Shown here: positions 23,655 to 34,700 of the stretch, piece after piece | How the letters are laid out: every line of letters begins with the position of its first letter | Numbering within the stretch: position 1 is the first letter of the stretch | Origin: Saturnia japonica | Taxonomy: Eukaryota; Arthropoda; Insecta; Lepidoptera; Saturniidae | DNA: 64,000 bases | Assembly: GCA_033032175.1 (NCBI GenBank) | Contig: CM065326.1 | Coordinates: 11,674,001 to 11,738,000, forward strand | Direction: 5' to 3' | Position numbers and translations under genes: made by a program | The notes under the pieces: model-generated | Told to the model about the DNA's origin: nothing | Seen by the model: the letters and a program-made list of their open reading frames with translations, nothing else | Databases searched by the model: none

Positions 23655-23738
23655 GACTCGTGAAGGATTTGAACCTCCGCCCTCCGATGGTCAAGTTTAA
23701 ATTTATATCGGCGCTCTAACCTACTGAGCTAACGAGTC
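23655..23738 (-). repeat. 84-nt tRNA-shaped unit, long anticodon loop
   Basis: On the minus strand the acceptor arms GACTCGT and ACGAGTC pair over seven positions, a D arm AGCTC-GAGC is present, and a T arm GGAGG-TTCAAAT-CCTTC is intact. The anticodon stem CCGAT/ATCGG encloses 18 nt instead of 7. It differs from the inverted copy at 27200-27283 at a single base. An intron-containing tRNA, a tRNA pseudogene family and a SINE head are all possible; no sensible anticodon follows T at the expected place. Confidence 0.6.
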
Positions 23739-24148
23739 ACATCAATAAGGACGAAAACTAGCAACGTTTTTTATAATATGACGTCACAACATCATTATAG
23801 TACAAAAATAAACTTGTTATAACCCACGCACTTTGCGAGCTAAAATTGATTCCAATAACAAAATATACAGTCTCAATTTCGTAGTAGGTATCTCTACCGA
23901 ATGGGTTATAATGAACACTGATCACAAATACGACAATTTAAAAAATGGTTTCTGTCTGTTTGCTTATACGGATTTAAGTCGAAAATTACCAATTTTTATG
24001 TAATTTTGTACTTGGGAAATTGATGTCATTGATCAACTGATAGGTAATAAAAAATTTCGAAATTAAAATTAAATCGCAAAAAAAAAACCATTTTAAAAAT
24101 ATTAAATTTTTATTAATCCCTAACCGATTTTGATGAAATTTTGTACAC

Positions 24149-24545
24149 GTTTTTTTTATCGTTATAGGTTTACCGTTGTGGCCACGATCTCACCTGACCC
24201 TAAGTAACGCGTTAAGGCCTAGTAGAAGTCTGGCTCTCAAGTGCAGCTGCCGGAACACACCTATTGGTGTTTGGGGACAGATTTTCAACTTGAGGGTGGT
24301 GGCGCGACCCATCTCCCTTGGTTCGGCCTGGCAGGGTAGGAGGCGGATGAACCCATTACACAAAGGATAAAAAATACCTACACAAGTGCGTTGGCGATGT
24401 TTGTCATATAAAACTAACACGGGTGAAACTGTGGTTCACAGATAGTACGTAGACAGGCGAGCATTAGAAAAAGCACTACCACCATGCTATGGTTTCACCA
24501 CGATGTCTTTCTTCACCGAAAGCCTCAGCTTTCCATTGTAAGTAT
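24149..24545 (-). mobile_element. SINE family T1, long copy with an insert
   Basis: Reverse copy: poly-A as a T run at 24150-24156, ATCGTTATAGGTTTACCG, GGCTCTCAAGTGCAGCTGCC, ACACACCTATTGGTGTTTGG, TTTTCAACTTGAGGGTGGT, then CACCATGCTATGGTTTCACC. Bases about 24365-24437 are a piece of R7 (CGTTGGCGATGTTTGTCATA). The tRNA head is mostly missing. Confidence 0.6.
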
Positions 24546-24559
24546 TCGGACTCGGGTCG

Positions 24560-26410
24560 CTTTAAAAAAGAGAAAAAAAAAAATTTCGATCAACCAAGAA
24601 CATTTTACGAGTCCTTTAATTTTCATCGTACATTGCTCATTTGCAAGATGGTTAACATTGAAACTTCTAAGTAAAAAAGTAATGTATAATTTAAAAATAA
24701 ATTCAACACTTCATAATTATAGCTACAGATATACTATTTACATGTCGGTATCGGTGTTGCGCGATGATGCGAACTCATAATATTTACCCCATACAAAAAT
24801 CGCACAACTTGCATAGAAGTTTTCATTTCAAAGAAACTCGTATTGTTGTGAGTATATTTAAAGTTACGACGTACTCAGGATTCGCTAAACCAACGAGCCG
24901 TACGTAGGACGTACCCCCGAGGAATTCGAAAACGCAACCCGGCATAATTCAGCGAAACACCCGGGCAAATCCGCCGAGCAACCACGCAGGAGTAAATTTC
25001 ACCCAACCAGGTTTAAACTATGTCGGATGTGTGTAAACTACATACATCGATCTACAAATCGTAAACTATTGAATGGAGTAGGTATGTTATTTATTATTAT
25101 CAAGTAAAACTTCTTTGGACGCGATGAAAAGTGAAATTACAAAGTCATATTTTTGTGCAACGTTACAAATATATATTATTCAAACGAATTTATTTCTAAG
25201 CAGCAGTACCCCGCGATTGCGCACGCGTTTATTATTTTTGTAAATTTATATTAACTCATATTAACAACTATTCTTATAGTCCATCAATTGAGAAATCACT
25301 TAAACTTCCCGTGTAAAAATGCCGTTTGTGAGTTAAATCCGAACATACAAACAGACAGACTGACAACAAAAATGTTCAATGATAAATTCATGATCAGTTG
25401 TCCTTTATATAGAATATCTTTCAAGAAATTTAAGGGTTAAAGAATTGTCTACATTTTTATATATGTACGTATGTAAGAACTTCTTATATTTGTATGTAAC
25501 AAAACAAAAATAACTCCAAAAACGTTGAAACGCGACAAACAACAACACGACGAAATTAGCAATCAGTGATAATAATGTCAATTCACTTTACCGACTTTAT
25601 TTATTATTCCATACATTCCTTCCAACCGCTACGATACTGGCATACATCTTTCGCTTCTTCAAAATTCATCAATCTTTTCATGCATGTTCGTTGGTTTAGA
25701 GTACCCTTACATTTCTTTATTATTGTGTATATTTTAACTTAACAATTACGTTACATACGCACTTTATTTTACATTATTTATAACTACAATGTTAAATTAT
25801 TTCGACACAAGTAAAAAATAAATAACAGTCAGTAAAACTAATCACATTATGACAAATGATAGCTAATTTCGGCATGCCGTACTTCCATCACATAATGCGA
25901 GCAGTTTTGAACTTTACGCTCTGCTAAACGCGCCAAAAGATAAATAACAGCAAAGTACGTTTATTGCGCATTCTACAACCAAAAACGTGACGATTGCTAC
26001 AAAATTTCTCCCATACGTCGATAAAGAAGTTTCACTTCAATAAGTTGTGACAGAGTTTATGTTCTAAATCATAAATCTGGTAGGTACCTACTTTATATTA
26101 GTTAGAGAACAGTCCATTGGTTTTCGTAGCTCAGCGGCCGTAGTCTAAGAGCTCCCCACAGACTCGTTACAGTTCGACCGACGCGACGCGACGCGGAACA
26201 TAGGGATATACGTTGCACAAGCATAAAACTTAACAGGCATTAACATAAATAAAAATATGAAGAAGCTAAGTTACGTTGACATCGGTTTCAATCAGGGAAT
26301 GTACAGAAAATCCTTTGAGAGATATAAAATCGTAAAGACCGACCACTTTCCTAAATTCACTGGTTCTTTTTATTATCCTTGTCCTTCTTTTCCTATTAGG
26401 GGTATTTAAA
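24560..26410. other. no supported gene; small GC-rich patch
   Basis: Bases 24870-25010 are GC-richer, with CCGTACGTAGGACGTACC and several CCCGGGC/CCGCCGAGC words, and could be regulatory or an untranslated exon; unproven. Bases 25190-25430 resemble R8, and 25826-25945 are the short GCGCG repeat in reverse (CGTACTTCCATCACATAATG, TCTGCTAAACGCGCCAAAA). Confidence 0.4.
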
Positions 26411-26419
26411 TATATTATA

Positions 26420-26965
26420 TTAGATCCTTACATATGAAATTAGCATTTTGTTGAACTGGCCACTTTGATCTCAAATGTCAGGCGTCTGGTAAGGAATACC
26501 AAATTGAAATTTATTTCAAATTTAGGCTTGTGTCTTTGTATTTCGAATTTAATAATTCAATTGTTTTCGGACCGTTTTATTTTTCTTAGACATCGTTCTT
26601 TCACAAAATGGAAAAATTAAAATATCGCGTTATTTAAGAATATAAGTTTCACCGAGGTTCAAACAGCTCGAAAGATTAATTATGTTTATGGAGAAGCTAT
26701 TGAGAAAGAAAGCACGGTAGGGTTTTGATTCCAACGTTTTCGTTCTGGAAATTTTGACCTACGAAACAAACCCAGTGGATGGCCGAAGACCCTATTTGAA
26801 ATTAAAGGTGATCGTGGAAGCGGATCCAACGCAAACCTCGTCAGAGTTAGCGGCAGGCTTCGGTGTGAGTGATAAAACAATTTTAATTTAGTTGAAACAA
26901 ATTGGAAAAGTGAAAAAGCTCAGGAAACGGGTACCGCATGAATTGACTGAAGCAAACTAACAAAT
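26420..26965 (+). pseudogene. mariner transposon, 5' fragment
   Basis: It starts TTAGATCCTTACATATGAAA after a TA, the same end as the 19044-20404 mariner. The start codon region (ATGGAAAAATTAAAATATCG at 26608) and decayed N-terminal transposase follow; the DNA-binding part and the VEADPTQTSSELAAGFGVSD block (about 26810-26870) are legible in a shifted frame. It breaks off inside the HELTEA motif, so the catalytic domain is missing. Confidence 0.75.
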
Positions 26966-27199
26966 ACGCATTACAATAGATTAAATTAACCTACAATAGA
27001 TTTTATACAAAAGCTTTTTTCTTCTATGGAACAAACGCTCCCATGAGTTTATACAAAACTATACCACATTAAATCACCGTGAGACCTCGACATTCATGAT
27101 CAATGCAGTAAATGACGTATTCATATTAACAAAACGTCTATTTTCGTTTGTGATGTCATTAAACATAACGTAATGCTTGCTTATATTCACTCTACATGA

Positions 27200-27283
27200 G
27201 ACTCGTTAGCTCAGTAGGTTAGAGCGCCGATATAAATTTCAACTTGACCATCGGAGGGCGGAGGTTCAAATCCTTCACGAGTC
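27200..27283 (+). repeat. 84-nt tRNA-shaped unit, long anticodon loop
   Basis: Inverted twin of 23655-23738 with one base change in the loop. Acceptor, D and T stems pair; the B box is GGTTCAAATCC. The 18-nt anticodon loop lacks a canonical seven-base layout. A at 27284 could serve as discriminator. A T run at 27298-27304 follows within 20 bases and could end polymerase III transcription. Confidence 0.6.
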
Positions 27284-27505
27284 ATGTGATATTCACTTTT
27301 TTTTATAAATTATATTGAAATATTTTAGACTTTATTGAAGTAAACTTTGATCTCGTTCAGTATGTACCGATAGTAATGCTTTTCAAAGTTTACTATACAA
27401 AAGTTACTCTATAGTTATGTATTCGAAGAAGACAAAAAAGCACAGAATTAAATTCTTATTATAATTCAAAAATTTATACTCTTGATATTCTAATTTTATT
27501 TTATA

Positions 27506-27954
27506 CTAGCTGTGCCCGCGGCTTCGCTCACGTGGACTACAGAATGACGTCGATCGGATACGCGCGTGAATCTTCTTACTCCCCCCCCCCCCCCCCCCGC
27601 ACACCGGATATTTTAAAGACAGGTATGCTTATCGTAGGTCTTGTTTGGAAAATAGACATGATACGCTCTCGCTGAATTTTTTGTGTCTTTTTAATGTCTA
27701 CAATTATGTGGTACATTAATTTGAAATATCTTTTATGGTTTTCTCAGCGTAAGCAATTTAAACGCCCGAAATAATTCACCATGACCAGCTTTTTTCTTAT
27801 TTTGCGTGGAACCTAAAAATCAAATCAACCTCCTCAAAATCCTGTCAAAATCGGTCTAACCATTTCGAATCAAATAAAAAAAAATGCATTTAGTAAAAAA
27901 CTGTTATTTTGACATTACAAACGGACAGTTGTTACAATTTTATTATTTGTATGA
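27506..27954 (-). mobile_element. Helitron-like element, family H1
   Basis: Reverse copy from CTAGCTGTGCCCGCGGCTTC to the complement of the TC start at 27954. It contains an 18-base C run at 27581-27598 where sister copies have GAATCTTGCTCCCCGCTCC. There is a small deletion relative to 7524-8046. Confidence 0.7.
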
Positions 27955-28800
27955 ATTAACTAACCGTGCCCCCCGGTTTGAACTCTGTTTAATTCATCCG
28001 ACCAACGGTCCATCGAGCCTCCGCAAAAGCACCCGTATTTCCAATCATCGTAGCTAGCCAAATTACTTGACGATCATAGATGGAAAGAGATCTTGGCCCC
28101 AGTAGTGGGACACATGAAAACTGGAACTATTCTTATTATATTAGCAGTGCGTTACAGTTTCACACACGCGCCATGCCGACCCTTTATTTTTTTAAAGTAG
28201 CCCATACTGTAGTCCACTTGGAAAACCCTCTGCAGGGAGCAGCCACAACTCTACTCACCGCAGGAACACAACACATGCTTATTTTGATTGTGATCTTCTG
28301 TGTAGTGGAGGTATTCCACCATTGGAACTGCCCGAAGTAGAGAGACATCTCAAAATAAATTTCTCAGTTCAGTGGTGTAGTTACATGTGTATGGTGTTAC
28401 AAACGTGCATGGGCTACGGGTAGCCGCTCACCATACGGTAGGTCGTAAGATCTTTTGACAACTTAATTGTTTTAAAAAAGTGTTTACATATGCACGTCAT
28501 AAATTAAACTAGGATAATTCTAAAAATGTAAATTCTGTTTACTGACTTTTTTAAGAGTTTTTGGCGGAATCTTAAAGTGACTTATCGTGGTTTTTATTTT
28601 TAATTTTGTGTGATATAGTTTGATTGTTATGTGAATAAGTGAAGTGGATTATAAATCTATAGCGAAAAACATGTATTTTGGGTTGTCACAAAAACTCCCT
28701 AGATTGTTCTGACAAGAGTGACACCATCTTGTCGGAAGATCCTACTTTTGTTTAATTAAAAGAAAATTTTACGAGGCTTAAAAATATTGACACTGGCAAA
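27955..28800 (+). repeat. Non-coding stretch with R5 and R6 copies
   Basis: R5 lies at about 28150-28360 (GAACACAACACATGCTTATTT, GGTATTCCACCA, GAACTGCCCGAAGTAGAGAG). A short GGGCTACGGGTAGCCGCTCA motif at 28409-28440 recurs near 43378. R6 lies at 28555-28745 (GAAGTGGATTATAAATC, CACAAAAACTCCCTAG, CACCATCTTGTCGGAAG). Confidence 0.5.
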
Positions 28801-29800
28801 TGCTTTTTGCGGCGCCGAAACAAAAAGAAGAAGAAGAAGACTTTTTTAAATTGTTATTTTAATATTTATATTAAGTGTGCAACTCTTGTATACAATATGT
28901 ATATAAACCCCGTCGAATCCGAAAAGGGTATATAGGTACCCCAATGACATTATCAAAAAATCAAAATCAAAATTTTATTTATTAAGAAAATAAAAATGTT
29001 ATTGCGATTTAAAATTAACATATTTAGTTTTAGTTTCCCTAAAATTTACCAAAATTTTAAAACGTGATAACACCGTCGCCAGCCCCGCCGCGGTGCAGCG
29101 GTACGTTTGATTGTATGGCGGTAACTTGCGCCGCGCCGCATGTATTGCCATGTAAGTTTCCTCATTTAACTAATTTTGTTTACTTATAATCTGAGATAGA
29201 TAACATAAATAGAATATAATCTCGATACCTGGTAACACCCTCACGGATCCGACAGGGTTTTTAATACATATTGTATAAGTATATGTAATTGGTTTCCCGG
29301 GAAGGGCTCCAGCGATTTGGATGAAATTTTGTATTTAGCAATGTATAACATTCCAAGTTTAACTACATAGGTGTTTTTCTTCTTTTCTTTAGGTAAAGAG
29401 CAATGTTTGGTTGTCCAGATATTTAATAGTAATTTAAACATTATTTTAATGTTATAATAATAACAGTCGGTAAGATAAACTCAAATTACTATCTTTGATG
29501 GCTAACCTTATGATGTCGCACTTCCCTCATATAATGGGAGAGCAATCTCAGTTTTACTCTCTACTAAACGCGACTAAAGAACTAAAAATAAAACGTAATT
29601 CGTGATTCAGTACTGAAGCATCCGCTTTTGCTGAGTTGTGCATCCTTTGCAACGGTAGGTACTGCGACAAATGGGATTATACGAATACAATTTTATCTTT
29701 TTTTATCTTCATTTGTTAGACTTTTATGTGATGTTAATTTTGCCTGTAAAACTTGTGTACCCGTATGCTCTCTGCAATAAATGTATTTTCTTTCTTTCTC
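28801..29800. repeat. Non-coding; short GCGCG-type repeat in reverse
   Basis: Bases 29450-29600 hold the short repeat (TGATGTCGCACTTCCCTCAT, TTACTCTCTACTAAACGCGAC). Bases 28955-28985 resemble an A-rich retroposon start. Otherwise nothing is seen. Confidence 0.4.
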
Positions 29801-30309
29801 TTATACAAAAAACTAAAATTGAAGTGTCTGTTTACACTGTCAACAAAACAGTTTTTGACTAGATACACATGAAAGTTATAAAAAAAAAAGAATGTTTAAA
29901 ATTTTGTTTGTCTGTCTTTTTTATTCCAAGTAATCTCCAAAACGGTTGGACCGATCTTCACGGGACTTTCACTGGCACATAGCTGATGTTATAAGAACTA
30001 CAAGAAATTAGAATTCTGAGCAAATGGAAATCAATTCGAAAAAACTACGTTTTTGGGGGTGCTTAAATGGCTTACGCTGTTTAAACCACAATAGATAATA
30101 TATCAAATTAATTTATTAAATAATTGTAGAAATTTAAAAGACCTACAAAAAATCAGCAAGAGCATATGTCTACCCTCTAAGGATCACCCATAATATGCAT
30201 TTTTTTTTTTTCTTTAAAATAACCGGGAGCGGAGGGTTAGCAAGATTCGCGCGTGTCCGATCGACGGCATTTCGTAATCTACGCGAGCGCAACCGCGGGA
30301 CACAGCTAT
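29801..30309 (+). mobile_element. Helitron-like element, family H1
   Basis: Diverged full-length copy with AATTGAAGTGTCTGTTTACA, ACGGTTGGACCGATCTTCAC, and the end TACGCGAGCGCAACCGCGGG then CACAGCTA. It ends only 32 bases from the isolated exon at 30341. Confidence 0.65.
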
Positions 30310-30340
30310 AAAATAATAAATAATTTATTTGAAGACTTAC

Positions 30341-30480
30341 GGTAATGTTCTTCTTAACTACAATGGCGACTCCACCTCCTCTGCCCGGTTTCGCACCAGC
30401 TGGCGTAGGGACGCGCCCGACAAGGTACCTGTCTTGTGACCTCGGCTTCCAAGGTTCGCTATCTTCGTCCTCGTCTGAAG
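30341..30480 (-). CDS. Isolated coding-like exon, unknown gene
   Basis: On the minus strand an acceptor (AATTTATAG) precedes 140 bp that stay open and end at a consensus donor (ACC|GTAAGT). It completes one split codon and gives 46 codons, ending in frame. The peptide begins with an acidic run (SDEDEDSEPW), then KPRSQDRYLVGRVPTPAG and KPGRGGGVAIVVKKNIT. It is far more GC-rich than its surroundings and is unlike any repeat here. I do not recognise the family. It is probably an internal exon of a minus-strand gene with very long introns, whose other exons I cannot place. A chance ORF or LINE endonuclease scrap is less likely. Confidence 0.5.
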
Positions 30481-31653
30481 CTATAAATTTCGAGATATTT
30501 AAGATGTTTATTTATTTTGGCTAACCAACATAACATAGCATTATACGTTGTTAATAAAAACTATTCATAATGTAAAACTACAATGCTGTTATAGTTAAAG
30601 ATGAACACGACGTGCTCAGACAACATACTTAAATAATAAATTTAATTAAATACATATAAAATAATAAAAATTAAACATAAAGAATCATCATTATATTAAT
30701 ACGCGAAGCAAAAACTTTCTACCCCTTTTTATGCGTATTGCGTGCACGGAAGACTGTAAGATTTGGCATGGTTAAAGTTTGCAAATGTCAAACAGAAAAT
30801 AGTCTATGATTAAAAAGTCGCTGGTCGAATTCCATCATTGGGCGAACGCTAGTTTATTCTTTATAAATAATGTTCTACGAATAATAATTAAAGAAATTAA
30901 ATCTAATTGAAACTAAAAAAAAGAGCAACATATAATTATTGTTCTTTAGAGTTAGACGACTGCTATTCCAATATTATTGTTTTTCTAATTTTCGTTATTT
31001 TATTAGAAAAGATATCGGAAATTTTGTGTAATTTATTAGATCTGTAGCGACATCTACATAGCTACATTAAAATTAACTCTTCAATTGAGTATATATACAA
31101 GAACCCGACTACAACCGTTGGGCAGCTGCCCGCCAGACATAACACCCGTCTGGTCGGAGGATCCTCCCTTTGCAATAGTTCTTCTACAGATCTCTTAAAA
31201 GTTCTATTCACTGGACAAAAAAAACTTAAATTGGTAAAAGAGTGAGAGATGTAAATCGGGACGTATTTATTAGATCTGGGGAGCTTAAAGGGAATATTCA
31301 TTTTGAATTTATTCCTGATAGTAATAATAATAGTAATTAAATACAATAATTATTTATAATAGTAATTTATGTTATATTATAATATGAGATTATATTATAT
31401 ATTATCCATTAGATTGTAACGTCACCTCTCTAGTAAGGTAAGCAGAAATAATACTTATGAGGGCGTTCAACTATTACGTAAACAGACTTAGGGGGTATAT
31501 AATTTTCATACTTTTACTGACAAAGGGAGCTGGGGAAATATATTTTTTATTATTTGAATCATGAATATGTTTTCATAAAAATATTGTATAATTTAAATTA
31601 ACGATAGTATTTCTATTATTTTCTTATGGTATAATGAGTTTATCTTAATACTA
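30481..31653. other. Mostly no feature; possible ORF relic on minus strand
   Basis: Bases 31062-31346 are open on the minus strand for 94 codons, including LLQREDPPTRRVLCLAGSCP. The stretch has some non-random composition but no family I can name. It may be the end of a decayed LINE. The rest is AT-rich DNA. Confidence 0.25.
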
Positions 31654-31922
31654 GCTGTGTCTCACGGTTTCATTGGTCTTAATTTTATACGACAAATATC
31701 GCCACCACCCGAGTAGTCAATTCTTTATACTTTGTGTAAAACTATCGACATTATAATGAGAAATAAATTATTTTTTGAAATTATAATATAGCATATGTTA
31801 CTCGCCGATACTGTAGCTTTATATTGGTGAATGAATTTTTATAATCGGTCCAGTAGTTTTTGAGTTTATCCATTACAAACAAAAATATCAAATCTTTTCT
31901 CTTTATAATATTGGTATAGATT
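31654..31922 (-). mobile_element. Helitron-like element R7
   Basis: It begins CTAGCTGTGTCTCACGGTTT (the reversed CTAG end) and ends near TATTGGTATAGA. The body ACTTTGTGTAAAACTATCG, ATCGGTCCAGTAGTTTTTGA, CTTTATAATATTGG matches 17800-18034 in reverse. No coding. Confidence 0.6.
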
Positions 31923-32009
31923 TCTTACTAATAATAAATTAGTGTTCCGAATAACGAGCTAACTTACTAGAGTTTTACTAAATGAACCGATGTGATTGAA
32001 ATATCTATG

Positions 32010-32290
32010 GCTCAGTGCTAGCGTGTAAGTACACCGCTTCGATCGATGTGAGTTCGAATCCCTAAAATGAGCTTGTGCTTTCGGTAAACGAAAACACAGT
32101 GATAAATTCGTAGCATAGTGGTAGGGTATCTTCTTGTCAGCCTGACTAGCTACCACCCTCAAGTTGAAAATCTGTCGCCAAGCACCTATAGGTGTATTCC
32201 AACAGCATAATTTGAGTTTCGGTCCTTCTAGGCTTAAAAAACAATGGTTAGTAGTTCCCTTCCCCTACCATTTTGAGCAAAAGAATACTG
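32010..32290 (+). mobile_element. SINE family T1, head and body
   Basis: The tRNA-like head is legible: ATGGCTCAGTGCTAGCGTG as A box and GTGAGTTCGAATCCC as B box. The body follows with AAACGAAAACACAGTGATA, GTAGCATAGTGGTAGGG, ACCACCCTCAAGTTGAAAAT and CCTATAGGTGTATTCCAACA, then degrades. This copy shows best that the family is tRNA-derived. Confidence 0.7.
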
Positions 32291-32296
32291 CAAACT

Positions 32297-32546
32297 GCCT
32301 CATTAGCCTAGTGGTCGTAAGCGCGACTGCTGTGATCGAGGTCCTAGGTTCGATTCCCAGGTCGAGCAAAGTGTTATTGGGTTTTCCAGTAGCAGCTCGG
32401 AGTTTGGGTTTGTGCCCGATTAATGGCAATAGGCTCGCCCCCTATTATATGGGACCTAAAATCATACACGGCGAATTGTGGGTGTACATTGGTACACCTC
32501 TGTCTAACCCTTCGGGGATACAGGCGTGATGGTATGTTATGTTATG
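32297..32546 (+). mobile_element. tRNA-derived SINE family T3
   Basis: A tRNA-like head (AGCCTAGTGGTCGTAAGCGC A box; TAGGTTCGATTCCCAGG B box) is followed by a body with GTGCCCGATTAATGGCAATA, GGCTCGCCCCCTATTA, CTAACCCTTCGGGGATACAG and a short TATG-rich end. It is closely matched at 35590-35855 and partly at 49312-49350. Confidence 0.75.
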
Positions 32547-34246
32547 AAAACAACTAACATTCTCTTTCTCTGTCGTACTTAAGTATACCAGGCAGCTTGT
32601 ATCTCATTCTATGGTTGCTATGACTTCTGGTCCTGTAGTCTGAATCATTTGGCTCGGATTTCGCGTGAAGCTTGCATTTCTTCTTCTTCGCATTCCCGGT
32701 CGTACACTTCAAGATTCTGATGAAAGAAAATCATCTTTTATTTGTTAGAAAAAGCCTTAGTAACGAAGCAGTACTCAGGAATGCCAAGCTATCTGTACGC
32801 AAGTACAGAAAGAGAATAACGATAGGCTTTACGGGTGCGATCAATGACATTTTAATATAGACACGTCATAGGCCAACATCATTGCACTAAAAAACAGCGT
32901 AATTAAACTATACATAATAATTATAAACAATGCTTTCGGTTATATAGTACGCAAAAAAGGGAAAGAATATGAAATACTATATTTTATTTTTGTTGTTAGA
33001 ACGAAATGAATGTATATTCTAAGCTGTATTGGCGTGCGACCATGGCACTGGATAATACGTGACTAAGAAAATTTCAGGCAATTACCTGACTTTAATATTG
33101 CCAAAATAGAGCGCGGGTAACGCATCTACACTTATAAAAACATCTTAGGGTGCGATGTAGTTTATTCTATAAATACAAATAGGATGGAAAATACGTACGA
33201 AAATTTCTTTTTCTTCGAATTTTCTACGGAGCTCCACGTGCCGTCGGTTTCATCGGAATCCGTGATGTATGATACTTTACCCATTTTCGTTAGAGAAACA
33301 ATCTTTTTATTTTATTTAAATGTTATTAAGTTTTTATGTCTGTTTCTTTGGACACATTATTATATTATATTAAATTTTTACGGCATTTTTGCAGCGATAT
33401 TTTCTTTGTATCTTTGGGTTTCAAATAATTTAGAAAGGTAATTTATGTTATCGTTTCAATAATAAGTGAAAGGATAAAAATGTATGTCAAACGTCATTAT
33501 GATACATATTTAGATGTTTTCTCTATTTGAAAGTATTTGTCAGAAAATCGTGTCTATGGGTTTATTTTAAAAGAAGAAAAAATGTGTCATAGCAACGAGA
33601 TAATAGTTTTTATGAAGTACTCAAAAATACGAGGTCAATAAAATAACTGAAAAGTATGCAGAGACGCCGCGCGCTAGCAACAGTAATTGTGCTCTGGGAC
33701 CCACGAGCGGTATAAGCAGACAACGATGGGCTTGAAGGATGATTCTTGCTGAAGCCGCATCGCAACGTGAATATCGTTAATATTGGATCAAGGTAGTTCG
33801 AGGCAACCCACTGAGTCGAAACCCGATGAGAAGATCATTCTGGCTGGAGCTTGTCAGATTATGAGGATGATCAAGATTAGTTACCAGGTCACTTATGGAC
33901 AGCGATAACATTAGACATGCGAGGCTTGGGGTGGCTATTTAGGGGAGGTTGGAGGCCACTGGGGGCAACTCCAAATAAACAGACATTCTTACATGGGTTG
34001 TCGTACCGTGTACATACAGCGCTTGCACTTAACCCTGAATACGTAATTCCGTAATGAAGATATCAAGGAAAATCCTGGAGTCTCCGATAGTCTATTCTGA
34101 TGTCTCTCTCTTCGACATATAAATAAGGAGGGCAGATGCAAGTAGAAACGATTTATATAGTAGGTAAGATCTATATAAAATAACACTATTCTTGAAATAT
34201 CTGGAAAAGTGTATAATCCCATCCAAACATCAAACATAAATTACTA
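32547..34246. other. No supported gene
   Basis: Bases 33640-33985 are GC-richer (AGACGCCGCGCGCTAGCAAC, GGGGAGGTTGGAGGCCACTG) and could be a decayed retroelement piece, but no protein reads through. The ORF at 33184-33441 is hydrophobic, without signature, and probably chance. Confidence 0.35.
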
Positions 34247-34700
34247 GCTGTGCCCCACGGTTTCACCCGTGTTAATTTTATCCAACAAACATCGCGCCGC
34301 TAGCGCACCCGTGTGGTCTATCATAATTATTCTTCCCGCAAGTACAAATTTTTTAATTTTTATTTTTTAATTTTTTATTTTTTATCTACTAAACTATGTG
34401 TCCAAATAGCATACTCTAAAGAGCAAAATTTAAATTTATAAAATTGACTTTATGATGAAGTGACTTTTGTTTGTAAGGATTAATATGCCATGTCTAAAAG
34501 TAATGCTTATAAATTACTTTATAATTTCCAACAAATCTTTGTGACAAAATACCATATTGTGGCTTATGTATAAGAGATAGGCATATGCTATCGCAAATTT
34601 TGTTTTAAGTTACTAGGGACCAATATTTTTGTAAAACACTCTAATTCCATATCATTAACGATTACGCCAGCGCACGCGGATAAAGCAGTTCGAGAGGCCT
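34247..34700 (-). mobile_element. Helitron-like non-autonomous element R2
   Basis: It starts CTAGCTGTGCCCCACGGTTT, then TTCTTCCCGCAAGTACAAAT and TTTGTTTGTAAGGATTAATA, and near the right end CCAGCGCACGCGGATAAAGC. It is the reverse relative of 3480-3873. Confidence 0.6.

Noticed and set aside
33184..33441. 85-codon membrane-like ORF
   Set aside because: AT-rich DNA readily yields Phe/Leu/Ile/Tyr-rich ORFs; no start context, splice sites or family.
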